DNA from: Chloroflexota bacterium | GTDB lineage: Bacteria > Chloroflexota > Anaerolineae > Anaerolineales > UBA11579 | Direction of reading: 5' to 3' | Assembly (NCBI GenBank): GCA_019456165.1 | Contig: VRUJ01000007.1 | Location: forward strand, 48,597 to 112,596 | Length of the DNA: 64,000 nucleotides | Part shown: positions 8,855-17,300 of the stretch, piece by piece | Layout of the letters: each line of letters begins with the position of its first letter | How positions within the stretch are numbered: position 1 is the first letter of the stretch | The notes under the pieces: model-generated | Databases searched by the model: none | The model's input: only the letters and a program-made list of their open reading frames with translations | What the model was told of the DNA's origin: nothing | Position numbers and translations under genes: made by a program

Positions 8855-8882
8855 ATTGTAATGAGGAATAATAATCTGTCAA
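8855..8882 (-). promoter_or_regulatory. pyr operon promoter
   Basis: Minus-strand TTGACA (8877-8882), 16-nt spacer, TACAAT (8855-8860), one mismatch in twelve to the housekeeping consensus. Transcription should start near 8848, about 130 nt before pyrC. Confidence 0.75.
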
Positions 8883-8958
8883 GTAAATATGCATACTCAA
8901 AAATAACCGTAATTTGTTTTTGGTCGCCAGCCTATTTAAAAATACTCGAGCGAAAACT

Positions 8959-9081
8959 CTAAAACTCGTACAACTCTCCATATTTAGTGCGCAGATATTT
9001 GATGTAAGGATCGATGCTGAGGGGCGCGCCGGTGACGCGTTCGATCAGTTCATCCGCAGTGAATTTAGCGCCGTGGCATCT
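8959..9081 (-). pseudogene. C-terminal remnant of peptidase M32 (carboxypeptidase Taq-type)
   Basis: About 40 codons on the minus strand read HGAKFTADELIERVTGAP ... YIKYLRTKYGELYEF and stop at TAG 8959-8961. This matches the very end of family M32 carboxypeptidases, including the HG, EL..R.TG.P and YL..KYG.LY positions. The ~450 residues that should precede it, with the HEXXH zinc site, are absent; the upstream sequence is AT-rich and unrelated. It is a deletion scar between the pyr operon promoter and the OsmC gene, not a working gene. Confidence 0.7.
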
Positions 9082-9206
9082 TTTTTTATCCTTTGAATGC
9101 TAATATCAATAACATATTTGTAATGTATATTATTAATTTTTGGTTGCGTCCTGATAATATGGGGAATCAACTATTTATTAATATACAATTCGAAAGGAGT
9201 TAATAT

Positions 9207-9629
9207 ATGGAAATCACAGCACGAAGCGTGGAAAATTTTCAAGTCGAAATTCTGTCTGGCAAGCATACTTTTTTTGCTGATGAGCCTGTATCTGTTGGCG
9301 GTGATGACAGTGGGCCAGACCCTTATGGATTACTGCTCGGATCTTTGGCAGCTTGTAAGATCATAACTGTGCAGATGTATGCGCTTAGAAAAGGCTGGCC
9401 TCTAACGGGGGTTGATGTAAGCGTGAGCACCAAAAAGGTGCATGCAAAAGATTGTGAAGATTGTGAAAGCGACCCAAATGCACGAGTGGATATCATCGAT
9501 ACGGAGATCAAATTCCATGGGGACTTGGATTCTGAGCAGTTGGAGCGGTTGAAAGACATATCCACCAATTGCCCAGTTCACCGTACGTTAACTAGTGAAA
9601 CAAAAATATATACGAAAATGATCCTCTGA
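9207..9629 (+). CDS. OsmC/YhfA-family peroxiredoxin-like protein
   Basis: A 140-residue OsmC-fold protein. The two catalytic cysteines are in the conserved places: SLAACK at residue ~48 and NCPVHRTLTS near the C-terminus. Family members reduce organic hydroperoxides as head-to-tail dimers, usually with lipoylated protein as reductant. The YhfA-like subgroup lacks proven activity. An additional CEDCESD cluster in the middle is unusual and might bind metal. A strong AAAGGAG site precedes the ATG. The gene stands alone, with the terminator at 9669-9702 shared with the convergent DUF3179 gene. The oxidant-defence theme fits the neighbouring UGA-containing redox proteins, but no common regulation can be shown. 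Confidence 0.88.
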   Translation: MEITARSVENFQVEILSGKHTFFADEPVSVGGDDSGPDPYGLLLGSLAACKIITVQMYALRKGWPLTGVDVSVSTKKVHAKDCEDCESDPNARVDIIDTEIKFHGDLDSEQLERLKDISTNCPVHRTLTSETKIYTKMIL

Positions 9630-9668
9630 TTTAATATCTTGGGGATTTATATAATTTGGAGTAACGAA

Positions 9669-9702
9669 AAAGAACTTCCTCATTGACTTGAGGAAGTTCT
9701 TT
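9669..9702. terminator. Bidirectional terminator
   Basis: A 13-bp perfect stem (AAAGAACTTCCTC / GAGGAAGTTCTTT) with an 8-nt loop and T-rich flanks on both strands lies between the convergent OsmC and second DUF3179 genes. Confidence 0.9.
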
Positions 9703-9733
9703 TCTGTTATTGTTTTTGGTACTAAATTATTTA

Positions 9734-10879
9734 TCAGTTTTCCAGCCCGTAAACTTCTGTCTCTGGGAACCAATCTGACCAACCGAACCAGAAGATTCCA
9801 GTGCTTTTGAGCCGGGTCAGAGTTTCACCCGCCAGTGGTCCATCGATGGCTGTTCCAGTGAGACCATCCCATGTTGAACCAGTTTGGTCATCAGTTATTG
9901 TCAAATCAGAAACGATTGAGAAAGTGAGAGTTTCGCCGTTGAGATTGCGATCGAATACAACTCCGGTACTTGTAAAATAATTGAAAACAACTAGCACGCT
10001 CGTATCGGCGATTAAGTCATTTACGATTGGTTCATCATTCAACACGCTGAAAGGATAAGCGGTGGCCTGACCATCTATTTCTACACCAATTACGAATTCT
10101 TTAACATACAATAAATTATTACGTACCGCTTCTCCAATTACGCCAGCTGAGTCGGATTCGTAATACCCAGCATAAGGATCACGAAAACCTGAGTAGCCTT
10201 TACGCAGGGCTAAGGTATCAGGATGTTGTGTTTTCCAATCCTCCCAGGTGGTTTGCCAGGAAGGTAAATATTCAAGTTCGCTGCCCGCCAAGGGGCCTTC
10301 CACGGCTCGACCAAGCAACTGACTCCATAGGGAATTAGTCTGCCGATCGTACATCACAAGGATGTTCATGATCAGTTTACCGCTAACGCCAAAAGTATAT
10401 TCTTCACCGTCAATTATTCGGGAATACACGATTCCCGTGTAGCAAAGCGGTCACCAAGTTACTGATAGTTTTACTCCGCCAACGGTATCATTTACAATTT
10501 CATGTCTGGATAACAATCCCGTAGAATAGGCCCTGGCCTCACCATTGAATACTATTCCAATGACTTGCTCATATGGGTCGTATTCCTGATCAGCTTCTTC
10601 AACTGAGTAATATTCTGGGTTATCAATCGCAGGAATCGCGTCTTGAGGCAGCAAAGTAATAATTCGATAGTTTTCAAGGGGATCCTCTACTGGGAGGGGA
10701 GTGTTGCTTGGATTAGAAGATTCTTCAGCCATTTCTTCTCCAGAAGATGATTGGGAACTCTGGTTTTGACCTTGCTGCCCTGTGGATGCTGTAGCATCGC
10801 TAGAAACCGAAGAGCAGGCAGTTAATAATAGGATGGTACCTGTGATGAGGATATATATCCGCAATTTTCGCGGGATCAT
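9734..10879 (-). CDS. Second DUF3179 lipoprotein with in-frame UGA (probable selenoprotein)
   Basis: From ATG 10879 to TGA 9734-9736 one frame is interrupted only by TGA at 10451-10453 (residue 143). Read through, the protein is 381 residues. It has a clean lipobox (LLTAC), a Ser/Gln-rich linker, IIGIVFNGEARAYS-like strand, SVTW-U-PLCYTG, MYDRQTNSLWSQ, LPSWQTTW, and a second repeat with EFVIGVEIDGQATAYP and a degenerate site (VVFNYFTSTG). UGA replaces the first Cys of the family's CPLC motif exactly as in the copy at 2342-3430, although the two proteins are otherwise well diverged. The hairpin at 10419-10437 follows. A good RBS (AAAGGAG) precedes the ATG. The lipid anchor puts the redox site outside the cytoplasmic membrane. 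Confidence 0.88.
10419..10437 (-). promoter_or_regulatory. SECIS-like hairpin of second DUF3179 gene
   Basis: On the minus strand CGGGAAT pairs perfectly with ATTCCCG (7 bp) around loop CGTGT. The stem begins 13 nt after the TGA, the same distance as in the first DUF3179 gene. Confidence 0.72.
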
Positions 10880-11070
10880 ATTTACTCCTTTTGATAGGCT
10901 TAATTAACCTATACATGGTAATCTGATAGAAAACTAATATGATAATTTTCTCCGGTTAGCGCAAGAAAATTTTCTGTATTATTTTGAGTAAAATATAATG
11001 AAATTCCTTACCCCCATAAGTTAATCCTAGCTTAAGAATTCAGATATCTAAATGGTTATTTCTGCCTAAA

Positions 11071-11268
11071 TCAACCACCCAAGCTATCGTTTTCACATGG
11101 TTCGCAAAGGTCGCAGCACTTGCTGTCATTCGGAATGGCGTAATCGTACTCAGAAAAGAAATTTTCCTTGTGATAAGAGCATACGTAAAAAGAAGCTGGC
11201 CAATTTCCCGGTCTGGAATCATCTCCCACTGAAACAATATCGTGTTCTTTCCCTGTTTTGACGTTCAT
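11071..11268 (-). CDS. Small cysteine-rich protein of unknown function
   Basis: A 65-residue frame with a strong GGGAGG ribosome-binding site 7-8 nt before the ATG. The second half is cysteine-rich: VCSYH, then KCCDLCEPC near the end, a pattern that could hold zinc or an iron-sulfur centre. No signal peptide or membrane segment is visible. I do not recognise the family. It is upstream of the second DUF3179 gene on the same strand (191 nt apart) and diverges from the kor operon, so the operator-like repeats at 11333-11367 may act on it as well. The RBS and composition support a real gene; function is unknown. Confidence 0.5.
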   Translation of the reverse strand: MNVKTGKEHDIVSVGDDSRPGNWPASFYVCSYHKENFFSEYDYAIPNDSKCCDLCEPCENDSLGG

Positions 11269-11332
11269 CGCTGCGCCTCCCGGAATTATTGCTTGATTTT
11301 TGAGCTTATTTTATCATACCACAATAGAAATA

Positions 11333-11367
11333 GGACAAATGTCCCTCTTTTTACATGACATTTGTCA
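11333..11367. promoter_or_regulatory. Twin inverted-repeat operator candidates
   Basis: GGACAAATGTCC (11333-11344) and TGACATTTGTCA (11356-11367) are each inverted repeats, and contain the same ten bases GACAAATGTC in opposite orientation, 23 bp centre to centre. Read on the minus strand the second is TTGTGACAAATGTCATG, close to the Crp/Fnr/HcpR-type half-site pattern TTGTGA-N6-TCAcaa. It fills the spacer of the promoter at 11350-11379, a typical repressor position. Confidence 0.5.
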
Positions 11368-11379
11368 CAATTTTATAAT
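11350..11379 (+). promoter_or_regulatory. Promoter of the kor-hdr-etf operon
   Basis: TTTACA (11350-11355), 18-nt spacer, perfect TATAAT (11374-11379). The transcript would have about 200 nt of leader before korD. Confidence 0.6.
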
Positions 11380-11584
11380 AGTAGTTTGGTTTAAAATGAT
11401 TAAACTAATAAATAGGATAAATCCGTGTTATCGGATTAATTTATTTTATACTCAAAAATAACATTGGAGCAATTATTTTGATTAATGTTCCAGCATTGCT
11501 GATGATTAATTGGGGGACTTATCATGATATAAGTACCGCTAAGTCAAATTTCTACATTAGAAAATTTAAAAGGCAGGAGGGCGT

Positions 11585-11854
11585 ATGAAAGCTTTTACAC
11601 GTACACCCATCGACCTAAACGAAGTTTTGGTTCCCATAGGTCAAGTGTATATCATTCCGGAACGATGTAAGGAGTGTGAACTTTGCATCGAATTCTGCCC
11701 AAAGGATGTCCTCCAAAATTCCGCTGAGACGAATGCAAAAGGATATCATTATCCTGAGGTCATCGAAGGAATGGAAGGTGAATGCGTAAATTGTGAATTC
11801 TGCATGATAGTTTGCCCAGAATTCGCAATTTTTTCTTTGGAGGTGGAACAATGA
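11585..11854 (+). CDS. korD: 2-oxoacid:ferredoxin oxidoreductase, delta (ferredoxin) subunit
   Basis: An 89-residue protein with two 4Fe-4S motifs, CKECELCIEFCP and CVNCEFCMIVCP, separated by about 30 residues as in delta chains of the pyruvate/2-oxoglutarate:ferredoxin oxidoreductase family. It should pass electrons from the TPP-bound intermediate on the beta chain to a ferredoxin or to the HdrA protein encoded downstream. It has a strong GCAGGAGG ribosome-binding site and overlaps korA by four bases (ATGA), so translation is coupled. It is the first gene of a nine-gene plus-strand operon. The D-A-B-C order is that of KorDABC enzymes. Confidence 0.9.
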   Translation: MKAFTRTPIDLNEVLVPIGQVYIIPERCKECELCIEFCPKDVLQNSAETNAKGYHYPEVIEGMEGECVNCEFCMIVCPEFAIFSLEVEQ

Positions 11855-13008
11855 GTAATCGAAGGGTTTTGACCGGAAATCATTTTATGAATGGCGATAT
11901 TGCAACCGCAGAAGGTGCGATGGCAGCGAGGATCGGTTTCTTCGCTGGTTATCCTATCACGCCATCCACAGAAGTAGCAGAACGTTTGGCGCGAAGAATG
12001 CCTGAAGTGGGCGATACATTCATTCAAATGGAAGATGAACTTGCCAGCATGGCCGCGATCATTGGTGGTTCTTTGGCTGGAAAGCGGTCCATGACCGCGA
12101 CTTCCGGACCTGGGATTAGCTTGATGATGGAAAATTTGGGATTGGCAGCCATGATGGAGGCCCCTTGCGTGGTGGTGAATATCCAGCGGGGAGGACCTTC
12201 AACCGGTTTACCAACATTGGCTGGACAATCGGACATTATGCAAGCCCGTTGGGGTTCGCATGGCGATTATCGGATTATCGCATACTCACCCTGGTCGCCG
12301 CAAGAGGCTTTTGATCTCACTGTACTTTCCTTCAATATGGCGGATCGCTATCGAGTTCCAACCTTGCTTTTGGCTGACGAAGTTATCGGCCATATGGTTG
12401 AGCGAGTTGTGATCCCGGAAGAGAGCGAGATCGAACATTGGGAACGAAAAAAACCAACCAAACCCCCAAATGGAAGGTTTAAACCTTTTGAAGCGCTGGA
12501 TGATGACTTAGTTCCGCCGATCGCTCATGCCGGAGAAGGTTATAAGGTGCATTTTACCGGGCTGACACATGACGAACGCGGCTATCCCGACATGACCCCA
12601 GACACTCACCAAAAGCTAGTTACCCGCCTGGTTGAAAAAATACGAGTGAATGCGGATGATATCATCCGCACGGAAGATTACCAATTGGATGATGCAAAAA
12701 TTGTCTTGATCTCATTCGGGTGCACCGCCCGGTCTGCACGGCGTGCGGTGCGTGATGCAAGAGAACAAGGTATCCCTGTGGGCTTGTTACGCATGATCTC
12801 CATCTGGCCATTCCCTAAGAAAATTATCAAAGAGCTGGCTTCAAATGCAGATACATTCATTGTGGCTGAAATGAACCTTGGTCAGATGAGTCGTGAAGTT
12901 GAACGCCACGTTTCACAGCCTGTGGTTGGTGTCAATCATGCGGGCGGTGAGATGATCTCTCCAGAAAAGATATTGAAGGCAATAAAGGAGGTGGCAGGTG
13001 ATGTCTGA
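11851..13008 (+). CDS. korA: 2-oxoacid:ferredoxin oxidoreductase, alpha subunit
   Basis: A 385-residue chain with the pyrimidine-binding TPP domain: GDIATAEGAMAARIGFFAGYP, PITPSTEV, QMEDELASMA, ATSGPGISLMMEN, and the C-terminal domain beginning ILISFG-like (VLISFGCTARSARRAV). With korB it should decarboxylate a 2-oxoacid oxidatively to an acyl-CoA and reduced ferredoxin. 2-oxoglutarate is the likeliest substrate from subunit order, but branched-chain or other oxoacids cannot be excluded from sequence. I chose the ATG at 11851 (ATGA overlap with korD, GGAGGT upstream); an upstream in-frame start would lie inside korD. It overlaps korB by eight bases. Confidence 0.92.
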   Translation: MSNRRVLTGNHFMNGDIATAEGAMAARIGFFAGYPITPSTEVAERLARRMPEVGDTFIQMEDELASMAAIIGGSLAGKRSMTATSGPGISLMMENLGLAAMMEAPCVVVNIQRGGPSTGLPTLAGQSDIMQARWGSHGDYRIIAYSPWSPQEAFDLTVLSFNMADRYRVPTLLLADEVIGHMVERVVIPEESEIEHWERKKPTKPPNGRFKPFEALDDDLVPPIAHAGEGYKVHFTGLTHDERGYPDMTPDTHQKLVTRLVEKIRVNADDIIRTEDYQLDDAKIVLISFGCTARSARRAVRDAREQGIPVGLLRMISIWPFPKKIIKELASNADTFIVAEMNLGQMSREVERHVSQPVVGVNHAGGEMISPEKILKAIKEVAGDV

Positions 13009-13837
13009 AATGATTGTTGTACAAGATCACCCTCTTGATAATATTATTCGAAAGGATCGCATGCCCCATATTTGGTGCCCAGGATGCGGCATCGGAATTG
13101 TCATGCGGGCATACGCTACGGCCATACAAGAAACAGGCATACCGCTTGACCAACACGTTGTCGTTTCCGGAATCGGCTGCACCGGGCGTGTGGCTGGATA
13201 TATGGATATTGATTCGTATCATTCTACTCACGGCAGGGCGCTCCCGTTCGCTACTGGAATAAAACTTGGCAATCCTGATCTAACCGTAACCGTGATTAGC
13301 GGAGATGGAGATTTGGCTTCGATTGGCGGAAATCACCTGATCCATGCTGCACGACGAAATATTGACCTCAAAGTGATTTGTGTGAACAATTTCAACTACG
13401 GTATGACAGGCGGCCAGGTTGGACCGACTACCCCCACTGGGGCTTTTGGCACCACTGCACCATACGGCAATCCAGAGCTGCCTTTTAATTTACCATTCCT
13501 GTTAGCAGCCTCGGGCGCTAATTATGTTTCTCGCTGGACGACGATGCACATTCGAGAAATGAAAAAGGAATTTCTTTATACTTATTCAAAACCGGGATTC
13601 ACTTTCACTGAAATCATTTCTCCTTGCCCAATCGGCTTTGGAAAATCAAACAATATTGACACAGGACTAGAAGAGATGGAGTTGTACCGGCGCCGTTGTG
13701 AGCTAGTTAGGCCTGGAGAATTGCCGTTGGATGATCTTGATATCAACTTAATTGAAGATAAACCTATTTATGTGGGAAGATTTGTTGACCGGGATAATCC
13801 GCCGTTCAGCCCAGCAAAACCAAAGGAGGAAAAATGA
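13001..13837 (+). CDS. korB: 2-oxoacid:ferredoxin oxidoreductase, beta subunit
   Basis: A 278-residue chain carrying the TPP diphosphate site GDGDLASIGGNH ... NNFNYGMTGGQ and the WCPGCGIG motif near the N-terminus. Further matches are SGIGCTGR, HGRALPFATGIKL and GQVGPTTPTG. It binds TPP-Mg and cooperates with KorA. AGGAGGT lies 8 nt before the chosen ATG at 13001; the GTG just upstream (12998) would be in frame but is less well spaced. It ends four bases inside korC (ATGA). C-terminal about 80 residues are charged and variable, as usual in the family. Confidence 0.92.
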   Translation: MSEMIVVQDHPLDNIIRKDRMPHIWCPGCGIGIVMRAYATAIQETGIPLDQHVVVSGIGCTGRVAGYMDIDSYHSTHGRALPFATGIKLGNPDLTVTVISGDGDLASIGGNHLIHAARRNIDLKVICVNNFNYGMTGGQVGPTTPTGAFGTTAPYGNPELPFNLPFLLAASGANYVSRWTTMHIREMKKEFLYTYSKPGFTFTEIISPCPIGFGKSNNIDTGLEEMELYRRRCELVRPGELPLDDLDINLIEDKPIYVGRFVDRDNPPFSPAKPKEEK

Positions 13838-14373
13838 GAACTGAAATTCGATTTTCTGGTTTTGGCGGCCAGGGTGTTGTCTTGATGGGATACATCATGG
13901 GTAATGCTTTGGCGCTGCATGAGGCTTTGGAATGTGTCATGACTCAAGCATACGGCCCTGAAGCAAGGGGTGGAGCTTCCAGTTCGAATATCGTGGTCTC
14001 TAAAGAGCCAATCGATTACCCCTTCGTTCAAGAACCAGATATTTTAGTAGCGCTCTCTCAAGAAGCGTATACAAAATTCCGTCCTACAGCCAAAGACGGA
14101 GCAACAATTATTATTGATAATGGTTTGGTGGACCCTTCTGCGGAGGATAATACTCATGGAATCCCTGCAACCCAATTTGCAGAATACCTGGGGAGACGTA
14201 TTGTGACAAATGTTGTCATGATGGGGTTTGTTACCGCAGTGACTGGCATCGCAAACCGGGAATCAGTTGAGAAAGCGATTGAAGCTACAGTAAAAACAAA
14301 AACCATACCATTGAATTTGAAAGCATTTGCAGCAGGTTTTGATTATGCCCTCGAGAAGGAGCTGGCAAAATGA
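13834..14373 (+). CDS. korC: 2-oxoacid:ferredoxin oxidoreductase, gamma subunit
   Basis: A 179-residue gamma chain with the family start RFSGFGGQGVVLMG and the second block QAYGPEARGGASSSNIV, both diagnostic of the CoA-binding gamma domain. With KorDAB it completes a four-subunit enzyme. Both gene ends overlap their neighbours by four bases (ATGA), so the oxidoreductase and the following hdrA are translationally linked. That tight coupling is part of the case for a physical or functional link between Kor and Hdr proteins. Confidence 0.92.
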   Translation: MRTEIRFSGFGGQGVVLMGYIMGNALALHEALECVMTQAYGPEARGGASSSNIVVSKEPIDYPFVQEPDILVALSQEAYTKFRPTAKDGATIIIDNGLVDPSAEDNTHGIPATQFAEYLGRRIVTNVVMMGFVTAVTGIANRESVEKAIEATVKTKTIPLNLKAFAAGFDYALEKELAK

Positions 14374-17300
14374 GCGATTCGGTAGTAGTTATCGGTGGGG
14401 GTATTGCTGGTATTCAGGCGTCTCTAGATTTAGCAGATGCGGGCGCTCGAGTGACAATCGTTGAACGCGAGGTGACCATTGGGGGCATAATGGCAGTTCT
14501 AGATAAAAATTTCCCCACGCTGGATTGTTCGATTTGTATTGAAGCTCCAAAAATGTCAGAAGTTGATTTACACCCAAATATCGAAATCCTATCTATGGCA
14601 GAGGTGGAATCGGTAACTGGAACGGCAGGTGATTTTCAGGTAACTATCCGTCAGAAAGAGCGATTTGTAACTGATGAGTGCACTCGCTGCGACCTGTGCA
14701 CCGAGGTTTGCCCGGTTGTGTTACCGAACGAATTTGACGCTGGAATGGCCACGCGCCGGGCAATTTTCACGCCCATCCCTCAATCGGCTCCAGGGGAGTA
14801 CGCCATTAATATTGATGACTGCTTAAACGACCCCCCAAATTATGTCCCTTGCAATCATTGTATTGAGATTTGTCCTCCGGACTGCATAGATTTCATGCTA
14901 CCCAGGGAAAAGACGATCACACAAGAAGCAGGGTCGGTCGTTGTTGCGGTGGGTTACGATACCATTGATCCCCAATTGATAAAGGAATATGGCTACGGGA
15001 GCCACCCAGATATATTAACTGCTCTAGAATTCGAACGCTTAGTGAATTCTGCAGGCCCGACCGAGGGGGAGATACTAAAACCATCCAATGGTGAACATCC
15101 CGAAAATATACTCTTTGTGTTGTGTGTGGGTTCACGTGACCAGCGTTACTATTCTTACTGCTCCAGGTTCTGCTGCATGTATTCTATCAAGCATGCTTAC
15201 CAGGCACTCGACCATGGCGTTGAGGATGTCACCGTAATGTATATGGATATCCGCTCATACGGTAAAGGCTTCGATGGCTTTTGGCAGCGCACACGCGATG
15301 AAAACGCGAAATTTATTCGGAGTAAACCTTCGCGCATCCAGGCGAACGGCAATGGGCGTATAAAAGTTACTTATGAGGATACTCAGAACGCTACTAGGAT
15401 GGTTGCCGATTACGATATGGTTGTCTTAGCGACGGCGGCGACTCCTTCCGATGGTTTGGCTGACTTAGCGGTTAACCTGGGGGTGGAATTAGACGAAGAC
15501 GGCTTTATCAAAACAAACGAGGTTGAAGGTGGCTTAATTGTTACCACCCGGCCTGGTATTTACGGGGCTGGGTGTGCCACGGGTCCTAAAGATATTCCAG
15601 ACAGTGTGGCTGAAGGCAGCGGGGCAGCTGCAATGGCCTTGGGGCTTCTAACTAAGCGATATTTTCCAGAGCCCCCAGATATTGAGCTGATAACAGACGT
15701 TGAAACTCCCAAAATCGGTGTCTTTGTTTGTCACTGCGGCAGCAACATCGCTGGAGTAATAGATGTCGATAAAGTGACTGAGTACGCAAAAGGCCTGCCG
15801 GGTGTTGTATTTGCCTCTAACCAATTATTTTCTTGCGCTGGCAATACTCAGAAAGAGATTGAAGATGCTATCAAAAAAGAGGGTATCAACCGTGTTGTAG
15901 TAGCAGCATGTTCGCCAAAAACCCACCAGGCGATTTTCCGAGGAGTAATGACCAGGGTTGGACTTAATCCATACTTGCTAGAAATGTCTAACATTCGCAA
16001 TATGAATTCATGGGTTCACAAAACGGACAAACAAGCGGCAACGATGAAAGCCATGGATATGGTCTGGATGAGCGTGGAAAAAGCACGCCGCTTAGTTCCA
16101 TTGGAGATTAACCAATTACCGCTCACCCAAAGCGCATTGGTGGTTGGAGGCGGAATAGCTGGAATGACTGCAGCTGCTGCACTGGCTCGCCAGGGTTTTG
16201 AGACTCATCTGGTTGAGAAGAACGACTATCTGGGTGGTATGTTAACCCAGTTAGATGATATCGCACCGGCGAGTATTAAAGCCTCTGATATTATCCAAGC
16301 GAAAACAAAAGAATTAATCCAAACTGGGGTTAAAGTTCATAAATCTACTTCTATCGAAACAATCGGTGGGGTAGTAGGTAGCTTTAATGCAAAACTGGAC
16401 AATGGTAAAGAATTAAAAATTGGGGCTATAGTTATGGCAACGGGTTCAGAGGCTTACAAGGCTGAAGAATTTAATAATTCCGAAGATCCTAAAGTCATCA
16501 CAAACTTAGAATTAGAAAAATTGCTTGAAAATGGCGACTTTGAGGCTGATACCATCACCTTTATTTCTTGCATCGGTTCTCGTCAAGGGAAAATGGGATG
16601 TTCGAGATATTGCTGCACATCCATGATTGGACAAGCTCTAAAATTACAAGAGATGGGTAAACATGTGAGAGTCGTAAGCAAAGATATACGTACATACAGC
16701 CGTCAGGCTGAAGAATTGTACGAGCAGTCGATGCGGGCTGGTGTCAAGTTCTTCCGTTACGACTCCGACCAACCGCCACAAGATGTAATCAGTGTAAAGG
16801 ATGGCAGGGTTGATGTTTATGACCAATTCTTGGGTGCCAATATTGGCTTACCGACGGATATGGTGGTTTTAGTATTAGGTTTGCAACCCAGCGTAAATGG
16901 AGTTGCCGAGCAATTGAAACTATCGAAGAGCGAAGATGGCTTCTTGATGGAACTTCATCCTAAACTTGGCCCAGCAGAGACAGCCTCCCAAGGTATTTAC
17001 TTGGCTGGATCTTCTCAAGGTGCAAAAGATGTACGAGAATCTATGGCCCAGGCAATGGCTGCGGCGGGCAAAGCAGGCGCTTTACTCTCTCGAGGGGTGA
17101 TCGAGAAAGAACCGCTAACTGCCAAATTGATCGAAGATCTATGTATCGGCTGTATGCGCTGCGTTAGGGTGTGCCCATACACTGCGATTGAACAGATCGG
17201 AGAAGTAAAAGAGGGAACCGTCCGCATTATCGAAGCGGCTTGTTTGGGATGCGGCACTTGTGCGGCAGAATGTGAGTACGATGCCATAGAAATGCCCTAT

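Larger units (their letters stand above)
11269..11584. other. Intergenic control region upstream of korD
   Basis: This 316-nt gap has no convincing gene. It holds two GACAAATGTC-type sites and a promoter (entered separately), then a leader of about 200 nt. Within the leader AATCCG (11420-11425) pairs with CGGATT (11432-11437), followed by a T-rich stretch, a weak terminator-like or pausing hairpin. GCAGGAGG just before 11585 is the korD ribosome-binding site. Confidence 0.5.
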
